Positions 1 to 8,276 of a stretch of DNA of 10,203 nucleotides are shown one piece after another. Source of the DNA: Erwinia pyrifoliae DSM 12163 (GTDB taxonomy: Bacteria > Pseudomonadota > Gammaproteobacteria > Enterobacterales > Enterobacteriaceae); contig NC_017390.1 of assembly GCF_000026985.1 (NCBI RefSeq), forward strand, positions 3,062,340-3,072,542, given 5' to 3'. Below the pieces are notes generated by a model. It searched no databases. It was given only the letters and a program-made list of their open reading frames with translations, and had not been told where the DNA came from. The stretch's first letter is position 1, and each line of letters opens with the position of its first letter. A program made the translations under genes and the position numbers.

Positions 1-4
1 AATA

Positions 5-81
5 TGGTGCATCCAGGAGGATTCGAACCTCCGACCGCTCGGTTCGTAGCCGAGTACTCTATCCAGCTGAGCTATGGATGC
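5..81 (-). tRNA. argV: tRNA-Arg, anticodon ACG
   Basis: The minus strand folds as a complete 77-nt tRNA ending in an encoded CCA (5-7). The acceptor strands GCATCCA and TGGATGC pair, the T arm reads GGTTCGAATCC, and the anticodon ACG lies at 45-47. ACG is converted to ICG by TadA and reads CGU, CGC and CGA. It follows tRNA-Ser by only 4 nt, so the two come from one precursor. The layout matches the E. coli serV-argV-argY-argZ-argQ cluster. Further arginine tRNA copies may lie past the left edge. The symbol is by position; the argV/Y/Z/Q copies are near identical. Confidence 0.97.
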
Positions 82-85
82 AAAA

Positions 86-178
86 TGGCGGTGAGGCGGG
101 GATTCGAACCCCGGATGCAGCTTTTGACCGCATACTCCCTTAGCAGGGGAGCGCCTTCAGCCTCTCGGCCACCTCACC
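86..178 (-). tRNA. serV: tRNA-Ser, anticodon GCT
   Basis: This is a 93-nt class II tRNA with the long variable arm typical of serine tRNAs and an encoded CCA end (86-88). The acceptor strands GGTGAGG and CCTCACC pair, and the anticodon GCT at 142-144 reads AGC and AGU codons. It appears the same as E. coli serV as I remember it. It is the first gene of the serV-argV transcript, downstream of the stable-RNA type promoter at 242-270. Confidence 0.97.
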
Positions 179-241
179 ACTAGCACTCTTTCGAGTTGTG
201 CTTCCAAGCGTTCTGACTGCTCATCGGCACTGCGTGGCGCA

Positions 242-270
242 CATATTACTTTCTGGGCGTTGTAAGTCAA
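242..270 (-). promoter_or_regulatory. Promoter of the serV-argV tRNA operon
   Basis: On the minus strand a -35 box TTGACT (265-270) is followed after 16-17 nt by an AT-rich -10 element (TAATAT at 243-248, or AATATG at 242-247). The stretch just after it, GCGCCACGC, is GC-rich. Such a discriminator is the established mark of stringently controlled stable-RNA promoters. An A-tract with AAAAAAA lies upstream, near 285-291, where an UP element would sit. The predicted start is about 55-60 nt before mature serV, leaving a short 5' leader to be processed. Confidence 0.75.
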
Positions 271-493
271 ACAATTTCTCCCGCTTTTTTTGCCGGCCGT
301 GTTTGATTGCACAAATGCCACGCAATGTGGGTATTTTGACGGCAAAAAGAGTGATTTTTCAACAAAGAATGCACCTGTCTTGCCATCGACCAGGCTGCGC
401 TTACACTGGCTCAATGGAAAAAAACTGACGGAAAATGGGTTAACTAAAAGAGAAAAGCGGGGAGAAGTGCTGAAGATAAAGCAGAGAAACGAT
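271..493. other. csrA-serV spacer, no gene seen
   Basis: Between the csrA terminator and the tRNA promoter I see no supported gene. The open frames here on both strands are short, lack ribosome binding sites and resemble nothing I know. The part next to the promoter may hold upstream activating sites, such as Fis sites, but I cannot point to a specific match. Confidence 0.5.
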
Positions 494-521
494 AGCGCCT
501 CGCTACGAAGAGCGAGGCGCT
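494..521 (-). terminator. csrA terminator hairpin
   Basis: The minus strand contains a perfect 11-bp inverted repeat, AGCGCCTCGCT and AGCGAGGCGCT, around a 6-nt loop (505-510). It begins 7 nt after the csrA stop codon. The tail after the stem is only moderately T-rich (ATCGTTTCTC), so this is a strong hairpin with an imperfect U-tract. It separates csrA from the tRNA operon. Confidence 0.75.
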
Positions 522-528
522 GGATGCG

Positions 529-714
529 TTAGTAACTCGTTTGCTGCGTTTTTTCGGCCTGAATGCGCTGATAGATCTCTTCGCGATGCACCGAAACTTC
601 TTTAGGGGCATTCACTCCAATACGTACCTGGTTACCTTTGACTCCCAGCACAGTTACAGTCACCTCATCACCGATCATGAGGGTCTCACCAACTCGACGA
701 GTTAGAATAAGCAT
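529..714 (-). CDS. csrA: Carbon storage regulator CsrA
   Basis: CsrA is a 61-residue RNA-binding homodimer that binds GGA motifs, usually in hairpin loops near ribosome binding sites. It controls translation and stability of mRNAs for carbon storage, motility and biofilm functions, and is itself titrated by CsrB/CsrC-type RNAs. The protein has the family's usual length and is nearly identical to the E. coli protein, differing mainly in the last ten residues. The residues known to contact RNA in the family, Leu4 near the N-terminus and Arg44 in VHREEI, are present. The ATG follows the Shine-Dalgarno AAGGAG at 6 nt. It lies downstream of alaS on the same strand but has its own long leader and promoter signals, and is followed by a strong hairpin. 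Confidence 0.98.
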   Translation of the reverse strand: MLILTRRVGETLMIGDEVTVTVLGVKGNQVRIGVNAPKEVSVHREEIYQRIQAEKTQQTSY

Positions 715-720
715 TCTTTG

Positions 721-800
721 CTCCTTGAAAGATTAAAAGAGTCGGGTTCACTGCGTCCCGGCATTATCCATCATATAACGCTAAACGCTGGATAAGGCAA
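721..800 (-). promoter_or_regulatory. csrA leader with GGA motifs and a promoter candidate
   Basis: The minus strand carries a -35-like TTGCCT (795-800), 17 nt, then TATATG (772-777), a plausible sigma70-type core; an overlapping TATGAT offers another -10. Downstream, GGA triplets lie at 767-769, 756-758 and inside the Shine-Dalgarno at 722-724. In E. coli, CsrA represses its own translation by binding leader sites, one of which overlaps the Shine-Dalgarno, and csrA has several promoters including a sigma-S-dependent one. The sequence fits that scheme. Which promoter is used here is inference. Confidence 0.5.
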
Positions 801-1121
801 ATACACTCGTCGTGCACCTGACTACCAATTCATTCCGCTAATGTTCAGTTTAGCCGAAAACCACATCATCAACCCGACTTTATGATTGCAGGGGCGCATT
901 GTCGGGAGTAAGCACCAGAGCTTTTCCCTCATTACACCTCTTTGCGATACGTTTTTTCCGCCATATTTGACGCCACAGGCACGTTGCCTGCATTGACAGC
1001 CACATCACAGGGACTGAATCTGCTCCGGGTAGGGTTGAGTTAAGCCAAATCACTGAAATCCATAAGTTCATCGGGCTTAACGACCTTGCCATCTTCCTCT
1101 GGCTCAAATTGTTTTGGGTAA
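801..1121. other. alaS-csrA spacer with a coding-like minus-strand frame
   Basis: No intact gene is visible. On the minus strand, one frame reads from beneath the end of alaS through an acidic segment ending in PDELMDFSDLA, hits a stop at 1040-1042, then continues open for 35 codons and ends RKEV before a stop at 932-934. The composition looks coding, but there is no start codon with a Shine-Dalgarno and I recognise no family. The inverted repeat CCCGAC/GTCGGG (873-878 and 901-906) could form a 6-bp stem with a 22-nt loop. It lacks a T-tract and is not a convincing alaS terminator. The csrA-proximal part probably carries additional csrA promoters. Confidence 0.4.
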
Positions 1122-3752
1122 CTATGACAGTTTTGCCGCAACCCATAACTCAACGCCGGCCAATGCAGCCGGCAAAGCCATTGCATCCGTACCGCCTGCC
1201 TGAGCCATATCAGGGCGACCACCACCCTTACCGCCAACTTTTTGAGCAAGTTCGCCCACCAGCTCACCGGCTTTTATACGGTCGGTCAGATCCTTAGTTA
1301 CCCCGGCAATCAGTGAGACTTTGCCGTCGGCAACGGTTGCCAATACAATAATCGCCGAGCCAAGCTGATTTTTCAGGTCGTCTACCATCGTGCGCAGCAT
1401 TTTAGGCTCGACATCACTCAGTTCGCTAACCAGCAGTTTAGTGCCTTTTACCGCAATGGCTTTACTGCTAAGGGATGCACTTTCTTGCGCAGCCTGCTGA
1501 TCTTTCAACTGCTGCAACTGCTTTTCAAGCGCGCGCGCGTGGTCAATCAGCGCACGAACTTTTTCACTCAGATTGCTGTGATTGGCTTTCACCAGATGAG
1601 AAATATCTGCCAGCTGTTGATTCTGGCTATACAGCTGCGCCAGCGCACCTTCACCGGTAACGGCTTCGATGCGCCGTACACCCGCCGCCGTTCCCGATTC
1701 AGAGGTGATACGGAACAGGCCAATATCGCCGGTGCGGGTGGCATGTGTGCCGCCGCACAGTTCAGTCGAAAAATCGCCCATGCTGAGTACACGCACATGG
1801 TCATCATACTTCTCACCGAACAGCGCCATGGCACCATGAGCTTTCGCCGCTTCTAATTCCATAATATTGGTTTCAATCGGCAAGTTGCGGCGGATCTGAG
1901 CATTGACGATCTCTTCTACCTGACGAATTTCCTGCTGCGTCATGGCTTCGAAATGCGAGAAATCAAAACGCAGATATTTATCATTGACCAGCGAACCTTT
2001 CTGCGACACATGCTGACCAAGAACCTGGCGTAAAGCGGCGTGAAGCAGATGGGTTGCAGAATGGTTGAGACGGATCCGCGCACGACGCGCCTCGTCAACC
2101 TGTGCCGCCACGCGCTCGCCGACACGCAGCTCGCCAGTAGCGAGCTTACCGCTATGACCAATCGCCTGAGCGTATTTCTGGGTGTTACTGACGATCAAAC
2201 TGGCACTGTTGCCTTGTAGCTCACCGGTGTCGCCAACCTGACCACCTGATTCGGCATAGAACGGCGTGGCATCAAGCACGATAACCCCTTCCCGACCGGC
2301 ACTGATGGTGTCAGCAGCCTGCCCGTCAACGAAGATGGCAGTAATCGCAGCGTTAAGTTGCAACTGCTGGTAACCTTTGAATTCTGATGCCTGATCGATG
2401 TGGATCACATTATTGTAATCGCAGCCAAAACCACTGGCATCACGCGCACGCTGACGCTGTTGCTCCATCGCACGCTCGAATCCTGCTTCATCAATTTTCA
2501 GATTACGCTCACGGCAAACATCTGCGGTCAAGTCGGCCGGGAAACCGAAAGTGTCATATAAGCGGAATACGGTTTCACCATCCAGCGTATCGCTCTGTAG
2601 GTTTTCAAGCTCTTCATCAAGCAACGCAAGACCGCGCTCCAGCGTTTTTGCAAACTGCTCTTCTTCGGTTTTAAGCACCTGTTCAACCTGTGCCTGCTGG
2701 CTTTTCAGGTCATCACCGGCCGCGCCCATGACGGCAATCAGCGGAGCAACCAGCTTGTAGAAGAAGGTTCCTTCTGCGCCCAGCATGTTGCCATGACGTA
2801 CCGCACGGCGAATAATACGACGCAACACATAGCCGCGATTTTCATTGGATGGGATAACGCCATCCGCAATAAGGAAAGCGCAGGAACGGATATGGTCAGC
2901 AATAACGCGCAGTGATTTGTTACTGAGGTCCGTTGCACCTGTTAACTGTGCCACTGATTTAATCAGCTGGGCGAACAGGTCGATTTCATAGTTAGAATTA
3001 ACATGCTGCAGCACGGCAGTGATGCGCTCAAGGCCCATTCCGGTATCGACAGAAGGTTTTGGCAGCGGCAACATGGTTCCGTCAGGCTGACGGTTGAACT
3101 GCATAAAGACAATGTTCCAGATCTCGATGTAACGGTCACCGTCTTCTTCCGGGCTGCCTGGCGGGCCGCCCCAGATATGGTCGCCGTGGTCGAAGAAGAT
3201 CTCCGAGCACGGGCCGCAGGGACCGGTATCGCCCATTTGCCAGAAGTTGTCAGAAGCGTAAGCGCTGCCTTTGTTGTCGCCGATACGAATGATGCGTTCA
3301 CGCGGCACGCCGATCTCTTTTTCCCAGATATCAAAGGCTTCGTCATCGGTCTCGTAAACGGTAACCCATAATTTTTCTTTCGGCAGGCCAAACCATTGGG
3401 AACTGGTCAGCAGTTCCCAGGCAAAAGCAATGGCTTCACGCTTGAAGTAATCACCAAAACTGAAGTTGCCAAGCATCTCGAAGAAGGTGTGATGGCGAGC
3501 GGTATAACCCACATTTTCAAGGTCATTGTGTTTACCACCTGCGCGTACGCAACGCTGCGAACTGGTAGCGCGTGAATAGTTGCGCTTATCCTGACCGAGG
3601 AAAACGTCTTTAAACTGGTTCATCCCGGCATTGGTAAACAGCAGCGTCGGGTCATTGTGAGGAACGAGGGAGCTACTGGCTACAACCTGATGTCCCTTGC
3701 TCTGGAAAAAGTCGAGAAACGCTTGACGAATCTCCGCAGTGCTCTTGCTCAT
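1122..3752 (-). CDS. alaS: Alanine-tRNA ligase AlaS
   Basis: AlaS is the cytoplasmic class II enzyme that charges tRNA-Ala using ATP and hydrolyses mischarged Ser- or Gly-tRNA-Ala. At 876 residues it has the E. coli length. The catalytic domain opens with [15 protein letters not shown] (about residues 39-53). The tRNA-binding region includes [11 protein letters not shown] near 305-315. The editing domain carries the metal-site motifs HSATH (about 564-568) and CGGTH (about 666-670). The C-Ala domain ends with the glycine-rich [15 protein letters not shown]. The start at 3752 is chosen because [10 protein letters not shown] matches the family N-terminus and AGGA lies 6 nt upstream. An in-frame extension to 3833 covers the leader and is not protein-like. 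The last dozen residues diverge from E. coli. The gene lies 135 nt downstream of recX. Confidence 0.98.
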   Translation of the reverse strand: MSKSTAEIRQAFLDFFQSKGHQVVASSSLVPHNDPTLLFTNAGMNQFKDVFLGQDKRNYSRATSSQRCVRAGGKHNDLENVGYTARHHTFFEMLGNFSFGDYFKREAIAFAWELLTSSQWFGLPKEKLWVTVYETDDEAFDIWEKEIGVPRERIIRIGDNKGSAYASDNFWQMGDTGPCGPCSEIFFDHGDHIWGGPPGSPEEDGDRYIEIWNIVFMQFNRQPDGTMLPLPKPSVDTGMGLERITAVLQHVNSNYEIDLFAQLIKSVAQLTGATDLSNKSLRVIADHIRSCAFLIADGVIPSNENRGYVLRRIIRRAVRHGNMLGAEGTFFYKLVAPLIAVMGAAGDDLKSQQAQVEQVLKTEEEQFAKTLERGLALLDEELENLQSDTLDGETVFRLYDTFGFPADLTADVCRERNLKIDEAGFERAMEQQRQRARDASGFGCDYNNVIHIDQASEFKGYQQLQLNAAITAIFVDGQAADTISAGREGVIVLDATPFYAESGGQVGDTGELQGNSASLIVSNTQKYAQAIGHSGKLATGELRVGERVAAQVDEARRARIRLNHSATHLLHAALRQVLGQHVSQKGSLVNDKYLRFDFSHFEAMTQQEIRQVEEIVNAQIRRNLPIETNIMELEAAKAHGAMALFGEKYDDHVRVLSMGDFSTELCGGTHATRTGDIGLFRITSESGTAAGVRRIEAVTGEGALAQLYSQNQQLADISHLVKANHSNLSEKVRALIDHARALEKQLQQLKDQQAAQESASLSSKAIAVKGTKLLVSELSDVEPKMLRTMVDDLKNQLGSAIIVLATVADGKVSLIAGVTKDLTDRIKAGELVGELAQKVGGKGGGRPDMAQAGGTDAMALPAALAGVELWVAAKLS

Positions 3753-3845
3753 ATTTGTCCTGAATAACGCTAACGAATATTTCGTGGGTCTGACTACGGC
3801 GCTGTTGCCCGGCCTGCAATGACACACGAACAAAAAGTGAGAGAT

Positions 3846-3874
3846 AAGATAAATTTTCTTCAGGGGGAAGTAAA
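3846..3874 (-). promoter_or_regulatory. Candidate alaS promoter
   Basis: The minus strand has TTTACT (3869-3874), a 17-nt spacer and TATCTT (3846-3851), each matching four of six consensus positions. It sits just after the recX stop and about 95 nt before the alaS start. E. coli alaS is known to be repressed by its own product binding near the promoter; I cannot identify such an operator with confidence. Transcription from recA-recX may also continue into alaS, since I see no terminator after recX. Confidence 0.35.
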
Positions 3875-3887
3875 ATCGGATCGATGG

Positions 3888-4400
3888 TCAATCATCAAAA
3901 TTCTCGAATATTGCCCGAATATCTTCCATAAAAAAGCCTTTAGTCATCAAATAGCGTTGCACTTTGGCTTTTTGGTTCCACTCCGTTGGAAAGGGATGTC
4001 CGAACTTGCGTTCGGCCAGCGCAAAAGCCTGACTCTGCCAGTCGATTTCGGCGTTAAACAGTACTTCATCAATCAAACTTTTCACAACGCCCTTCTGTCC
4101 CAGCTCCTGGCGGATGCGCTGCGGCCCGTAGCTTTTGCGGCCTCGCCCAGCGACATAGCGTTCAGCGAAGCGCGCATCATCCAGCCAGCTGTGCTGATAG
4201 CACCAGTCGACAACCCGATCGATCTGTTCCGCGCTCAGTGGTTCAGGCTGATGTTCACTATTGTTGAATCGCGCTGCGCGCTCACTAGATTGAACCAACT
4301 TACGGCGGAACTCTGCTTCGCTATGATCGCGCATCGCGAGAATACGCATTGCACGTTCCAGCAGTTTCGCATACTGGGTTCGTTCAGTGGTATCTGACAT
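3888..4400 (-). CDS. recX: RecA regulatory protein RecX
   Basis: RecX binds RecA filaments, caps or destabilises them, and inhibits strand exchange, ATPase and coprotease activity. The 170-residue product aligns along its length with E. coli RecX (166 residues): RILAMRDHSE near the N-terminus, WLDDARFAERYV in the middle, the YGPQRIRQEL block, and a C-terminal MTKGFFMEDI. It consists of short helical repeats and has no membrane segment. Sequence drift is higher than in RecA, as usual for this family. The ATG at 4400 is preferred because MSDTTER begins where the family begins. The Shine-Dalgarno is weak (GTGGGC). A GTG at 4412 would add four residues without better support. It lies 251 nt downstream of recA, beyond the recA terminator, so expression probably depends on readthrough from the LexA-controlled recA promoter. 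Confidence 0.96.
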   Translation of the reverse strand: MSDTTERTQYAKLLERAMRILAMRDHSEAEFRRKLVQSSERAARFNNSEHQPEPLSAEQIDRVVDWCYQHSWLDDARFAERYVAGRGRKSYGPQRIRQELGQKGVVKSLIDEVLFNAEIDWQSQAFALAERKFGHPFPTEWNQKAKVQRYLMTKGFFMEDIRAIFENFDD

Positions 4401-4544
4401 AGCGGCGCCCACGAATTTTTAATGAATGAAACGGGAAATTAAGGGTAGCGTTTGGTGGCGATGCATGCGAGTAAAAATCGCATAAAAAGTGGTTAGGATA
4501 AGCAGATTTATCGGTTGTTTGGGGTGGGGAGTTCTTAAATGATA

Positions 4545-4571
4545 AAAGGAGGCAATCCGGCTGCCTCCTTT
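4545..4571 (-). terminator. recA rho-independent terminator
   Basis: On the minus strand AAAGGAGGCA and TGCCTCCTTT pair perfectly over 10 bp around a 7-nt loop (4555-4561). The stem runs into the T-rich tail TTTTATC. It stands about 80 nt after the recA stop and well before recX. In E. coli, recX is made only when transcription passes the recA terminator, and this hairpin is placed to do the same. Confidence 0.88.
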
Positions 4572-4621
4572 CAACACGCATCAACCTGTTATGCCCGCAG
4601 CATTTATACCAGCAGCATTGA

Positions 4622-4642
4622 GCGCCCAAAAAAGAAGGGCGC
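4622..4642 (-). terminator. Short GC hairpin directly after recA
   Basis: GCGCCC (4622-4627) and GGGCGC (4637-4642) can pair across a 9-nt loop. In the transcript the loop is pyrimidine-rich (TTCTTTTTT). The stem starts about 10 nt after the recA stop codon. There is no T-tract after it, so it is more likely an mRNA 3'-end stabilising stem than a terminator. It is the first of two hairpins between recA and recX. Confidence 0.45.
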
Positions 4643-4651
4643 CCACAGGAA

Positions 4652-5731
<1,080 letters not shown>

Positions 5732-5783
5732 TCATGCGGGTAAAGCACACGCGAACGTTGCTTATTCGATAAAATATGCATTG

Positions 5784-5811
5784 ATTATACTGTATAGTCA
5801 TACAGTATCAA
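5784..5811 (-). promoter_or_regulatory. recA sigma70 promoter
   Basis: The minus strand has TTGATA (5806-5811), a 16-nt spacer and a perfect TATAAT (5784-5789), the same boxes as E. coli recA. The -35 box starts 2 nt after the pncC stop codon, so recA is expressed independently of pncC. The predicted start gives a leader of about 55-60 nt. Confidence 0.93.
5788..5807 (-). promoter_or_regulatory. LexA (SOS) box of recA
   Basis: TACTGTATAGTCATACAGTA has two perfect 8-bp inverted half-sites (TACTGTAT and ATACAGTA) around a 4-bp centre. It fits the enterobacterial LexA consensus, CTGT-N8-ACAG. It covers the whole promoter spacer and overlaps both the -35 and -10 boxes. Bound LexA would therefore block RNA polymerase directly, and damage-activated RecA would relieve its own repression. 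Confidence 0.95.
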
Positions 5812-5813
5812 GT

Positions 5814-6308
5814 TTAATTTATGAGAAAGTGGTCATGCAACGTTTGCAGCGCCCAGCCCGTTGCCTGCCGGCGAACCGCTTCACGGTCGCCGTTAAAACA
5901 GCGCACCAGCGTCAACACTTCACCACTGGCAGAGGCGAAACCAAACCATACCGTGCCCACCGGTTTTTCTTCGCTGCCGCCTTCAGGACCGGCAATACCA
6001 CTGACCGATATGGCATACTGCACATTGGCTTCTCGCAGCGCCCCCTGGGCCATCTCGCTCACCACCTGTTCGCTTACGGCACCGAACTGCGTCAGCGACT
6101 GTTCCGTCACGCCAATCATCTGCTGCTTGGCGTCGTTACTGTAAGTAACGAAACCTCGTTGAAACCAGGCGGAGCTACCGGCAACATCCGTCAGCACTTT
6201 GGCAATCCAACCGCCGGTGCAGGATTCAGCGGTGGTGACACTCGCGCCACGCGCCAGCAATAGCTGGCCGATTCGCAAGCTCAACTGAGTTAGTTTGTTA
6301 TCCGTCAA
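5814..6308 (-). CDS. pncC: Nicotinamide-nucleotide amidase PncC
   Basis: PncC (formerly YgaD) deamidates nicotinamide mononucleotide to nicotinate mononucleotide in the cytoplasm, recycling NMN, such as that released by DNA ligase, into NAD. The 164-residue protein is a stand-alone CinA C-terminal domain of the usual length. Conserved blocks are TTAESCTGGWIAKV (about residues 24-37), GFVTYSN, ISVSGIAGPEGGSEEKPVGT and a C-terminal DREAVRRQA. Nothing needed appears to be missing. The start codon is TTG: the N-terminus MTDNK matches the E. coli one (MTDSE), AGGAG stands 6 nt before the TTG, and an in-frame stop lies a few codons upstream with no ATG between. The gene ends 2 nt before the recA -35 box. 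Confidence 0.95.
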   Translation of the reverse strand: MTDNKLTQLSLRIGQLLLARGASVTTAESCTGGWIAKVLTDVAGSSAWFQRGFVTYSNDAKQQMIGVTEQSLTQFGAVSEQVVSEMAQGALREANVQYAISVSGIAGPEGGSEEKPVGTVWFGFASASGEVLTLVRCFNGDREAVRRQATGWALQTLHDHFLIN

Positions 6309-6467
6309 GCCGCTCTCCTCTTGCCAATGAATTCAGAACAAAAGAGTAGCACTTTTCCGTGCAATAATGCGCTTAAGCGGATGTATTTGCGGCGTGGCTT
6401 CAAAACTTTCAGTCAACCCTTTTTGCACCGTAACAATTGGAGAATTGCCACAAAACTCCGTCAGGGG

Positions 6468-7562
6468 TTAGCGCGCATCACGCACCGCCAGGCCCAGCTG
6501 CCAAACCGCCATCGCATAGTGGTTGCTGTGGTTGTAGCGAGTGATGGCGTAGAAGTTCGGCAAGCCGTACCAGTATTGGTAGCGGGTACCCATATCAAAT
6601 TTCAGCAGGCTCACCTGTTGATTCTTCTCCAGTTGAATATCAGGAGAAAGTCCGGCAGCAGCCAGCGAAGAGACCCTATAGCGAGTTTTAAAGCCGCTTT
6701 CCAGGCCGGGCGCCTGACCACTGGCTTCTACCGCCACGGTGCCGTTTGTCAGCCACCCATGCGCCTGAAAGTAGTGCGCCACGCTGCCTATTGCATCGAC
6801 CGGATCCCACAGGTTGATATGTCCGTCACCGTTAAAGTCAACGGCGTACTGCTTAAACGCCGATGGCATAAACTGACCATATCCCATCGCCCCGGCGAAG
6901 GAACCACGCAGATCGAGCGGGTCGTCATCCTCTTCACGCGCCATTAACAGGAAGGTTTCCAGCTCGCCGCTGAAATACCGGGCGCGGCGCGGATAGTTGA
7001 AAGAGAGCGTGGCCAGCGCATCAAGGATACGCGTTTTACCCATTACGCGTCCCCAGCGGGTTTCTACACCGATAATCCCGACGATGATTTCCGGTGGGAC
7101 ACCATATTTCTGCCGGGCGCGTTGTAATTCATCCTGATATTGATTCCAGAATGCCACACCATTTTGTACGTTTGCCGGGGTGATAAATTTGCTGCGATAG
7201 CGGATCCAGGCACCGTTTGGCCCCCCCGGCCCTTTAGCCGTACTGGGCGCCTGGCGATCCATAAGGCGAACTACCCAGTCGAGATTTTTGGCCTGCGCCA
7301 GCACGCTATGGAGCTGCTCACGGTCAAAACCGTGCTTACGCACCATCTCATCAACAAATGCATTAGCTGCCTGATTATTAGCAAAGTCCCCGCCCACTAC
7401 CGTGCCACTGTGTGAGGGTTCCAGCAGAAAAGTACTACGGCCTTTAAACGGGTTGCCCTGCGGTTGAGCCGTTCCCCCTTTCGGCTGACTGCTACAGGCA
7501 GCCAGTAAAGCGAATACGGGGATAAGCGCTGCCAGATAACGCATCAGATGTCCATTTTTCAT
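6468..7562 (-). CDS. mltB: Membrane-bound lytic murein transglycosylase B
   Basis: MltB is an outer-membrane lipoprotein that cleaves the MurNAc-GlcNAc bond of peptidoglycan, forming 1,6-anhydro ends, in wall turnover. The 364-residue protein (E. coli 361) starts with a lipoprotein signal and a lipobox LLAAC with the acylated Cys at residue 23. Serines at +2 and +3 favour outer-membrane sorting. The soluble-domain core IIGVETRWGRVMGK places the catalytic Glu at about 167. An EF-hand-like calcium loop, DFNGDGHINLWD, begins at residue 242, and GYGQFMPS is conserved. The first 50 mature residues are poorly conserved. The start is uncertain: 7562 has no Shine-Dalgarno, whereas ATG at 7544 has a weak GGA and still gives a usable signal (MRYLAALIP). 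It is 159 nt upstream of pncC, and I see no strong terminator between them. Confidence 0.96.
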   Translation of the reverse strand: MKNGHLMRYLAALIPVFALLAACSSQPKGGTAQPQGNPFKGRSTFLLEPSHSGTVVGGDFANNQAANAFVDEMVRKHGFDREQLHSVLAQAKNLDWVVRLMDRQAPSTAKGPGGPNGAWIRYRSKFITPANVQNGVAFWNQYQDELQRARQKYGVPPEIIVGIIGVETRWGRVMGKTRILDALATLSFNYPRRARYFSGELETFLLMAREEDDDPLDLRGSFAGAMGYGQFMPSAFKQYAVDFNGDGHINLWDPVDAIGSVAHYFQAHGWLTNGTVAVEASGQAPGLESGFKTRYRVSSLAAAGLSPDIQLEKNQQVSLLKFDMGTRYQYWYGLPNFYAITRYNHSNHYAMAVWQLGLAVRDAR

Positions 7563-7835
7563 TCAGAGAAGATGATGAACAAATGGTAGAACATTGTCAG
7601 CGATAAGTTAAAGCGGATTTACGTATAGCGACATTTAATCTCGCAATATCCCCAATATTGATATTTCATTAACATATCAGGGTGAGTCAGAGGCGCAACC
7701 ATGAATCATTTCACCGTCAGACATCAGTAGTGAACCGAAAACAATCTCCATAATATTGGAACTCAGGGTAAGAGGGGTAATCCCCTGCCGAGCGGCACCT
7801 TAAGTCCCCCCCGGAATCAGGATGATGTTCAGCTA
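7563..7835. other. rcnB-mltB spacer with several inverted repeats
   Basis: No gene is visible. The sequence is AT-rich near mltB, with the perfect inverted repeat CAATAT-CCCCA-ATATTG (7644-7660), overlapped at its end by GATAT/ATATC (about 7660-7678). These lie 82-116 nt upstream of the annotated mltB start and may be operator-like. Near rcnB, AGGGG-TAAT-CCCCT (7773-7786) and GCC-GAGC-GGC (7787-7796) form two small adjacent hairpins, and a run of seven C lies at 7806-7812. None has a T-tract, so I do not call a terminator for rcnB. No clear mltB promoter stands out. Confidence 0.5.
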
Positions 7836-8276
7836 TCAGTGCTTATAGTAGATCTCGCCCGATTTGGCCTGGAGGATTTTGCCGTCGGCGTTAGCGATCT
7901 TCACATAAGTTCCCCCCATATAGGTCCAGTGATCATCCGCCTCTGGCGCAGGCAAGTGCCTGACATTCCACTGAGTAACTTCATATTCCTTAGTGCGATA
8001 GAGTTCAGGTACGACATCGCCAATGGCAAAGCGCTTAAAATCGGCGAAGAATGTTTGCACATCATAAGGATCTACAGGATTACTCTGAACCAGCGGGGCT
8101 TGCTCATCCGCAGCCCGGGACAGCGAGTTCTGACTTTCAGGGGTTTGCACAGCAGGTGTCTGCACTTCAGGTGCGGATGCCTCTACAGCCCGATCGCCTT
8201 CCGCGTAAGCGGTGGAAACAGAGGATAATGCCGCAGAGAACAGAGCAGAACAGAGTACCACTTTCAAGTTACGCAT
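7836..8276 (-). CDS. rcnB: RcnB-family periplasmic protein
   Basis: E. coli RcnB is a periplasmic protein needed, with the efflux pump RcnA, for normal nickel and cobalt levels. Here a 146-residue product has a Sec signal peptide cleaved after AYA at residue 25, a linker at about 26-70 rich in Pro, Gln, Glu and Ala with a repeated VQTP, and a C-terminal domain (71-146) that follows E. coli RcnB almost residue for residue: FFADFKRFAIGD, VPELYRT, RHLPAP, HWTYMGGTYV and a final GEIYY. The protein is longer than E. coli RcnB (about 112 residues) because of the linker. The ATG at 8276 is chosen because GGAG lies 7 nt upstream and the signal peptide starts there; a frame extending to 8306 has no support. 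No rcnA or rcnR is visible in the window, so a role in nickel/cobalt homeostasis is inferred from homology only. Confidence 0.85.
   Translation of the reverse strand: MRNLKVVLCSALFSAALSSVSTAYAEGDRAVEASAPEVQTPAVQTPESQNSLSRAADEQAPLVQSNPVDPYDVQTFFADFKRFAIGDVVPELYRTKEYEVTQWNVRHLPAPEADDHWTYMGGTYVKIANADGKILQAKSGEIYYKH

Noticed and set aside
873..906. Inverted repeat CCCGAC/GTCGGG as alaS terminator
   Set aside because: Only 6 bp with a 22-nt loop and no T-tract.
3753..3833. In-frame N-terminal extension of AlaS by 27 residues
   Set aside because: [10 protein letters not shown] is the family start, AGGA stands 6 nt before that ATG, and the extension lies over the leader and is not protein-like.
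3819..4397. 192-codon plus-strand frame opposite recX
   Set aside because: It is antisense to a well-supported RecX; the frame is a by-product of recX codon usage.
4401..4412. GTG start adding four residues to RecX
   Set aside because: No Shine-Dalgarno precedes it, and the ATG at 4400 matches the family N-terminus.
7799..7816. C7/G7 tract beside rcnB as an RcnR operator
   Set aside because: The known RcnR site is TACT-G6-N-AGTA. Here the flanks do not match and the tract is downstream of rcnB, not upstream.
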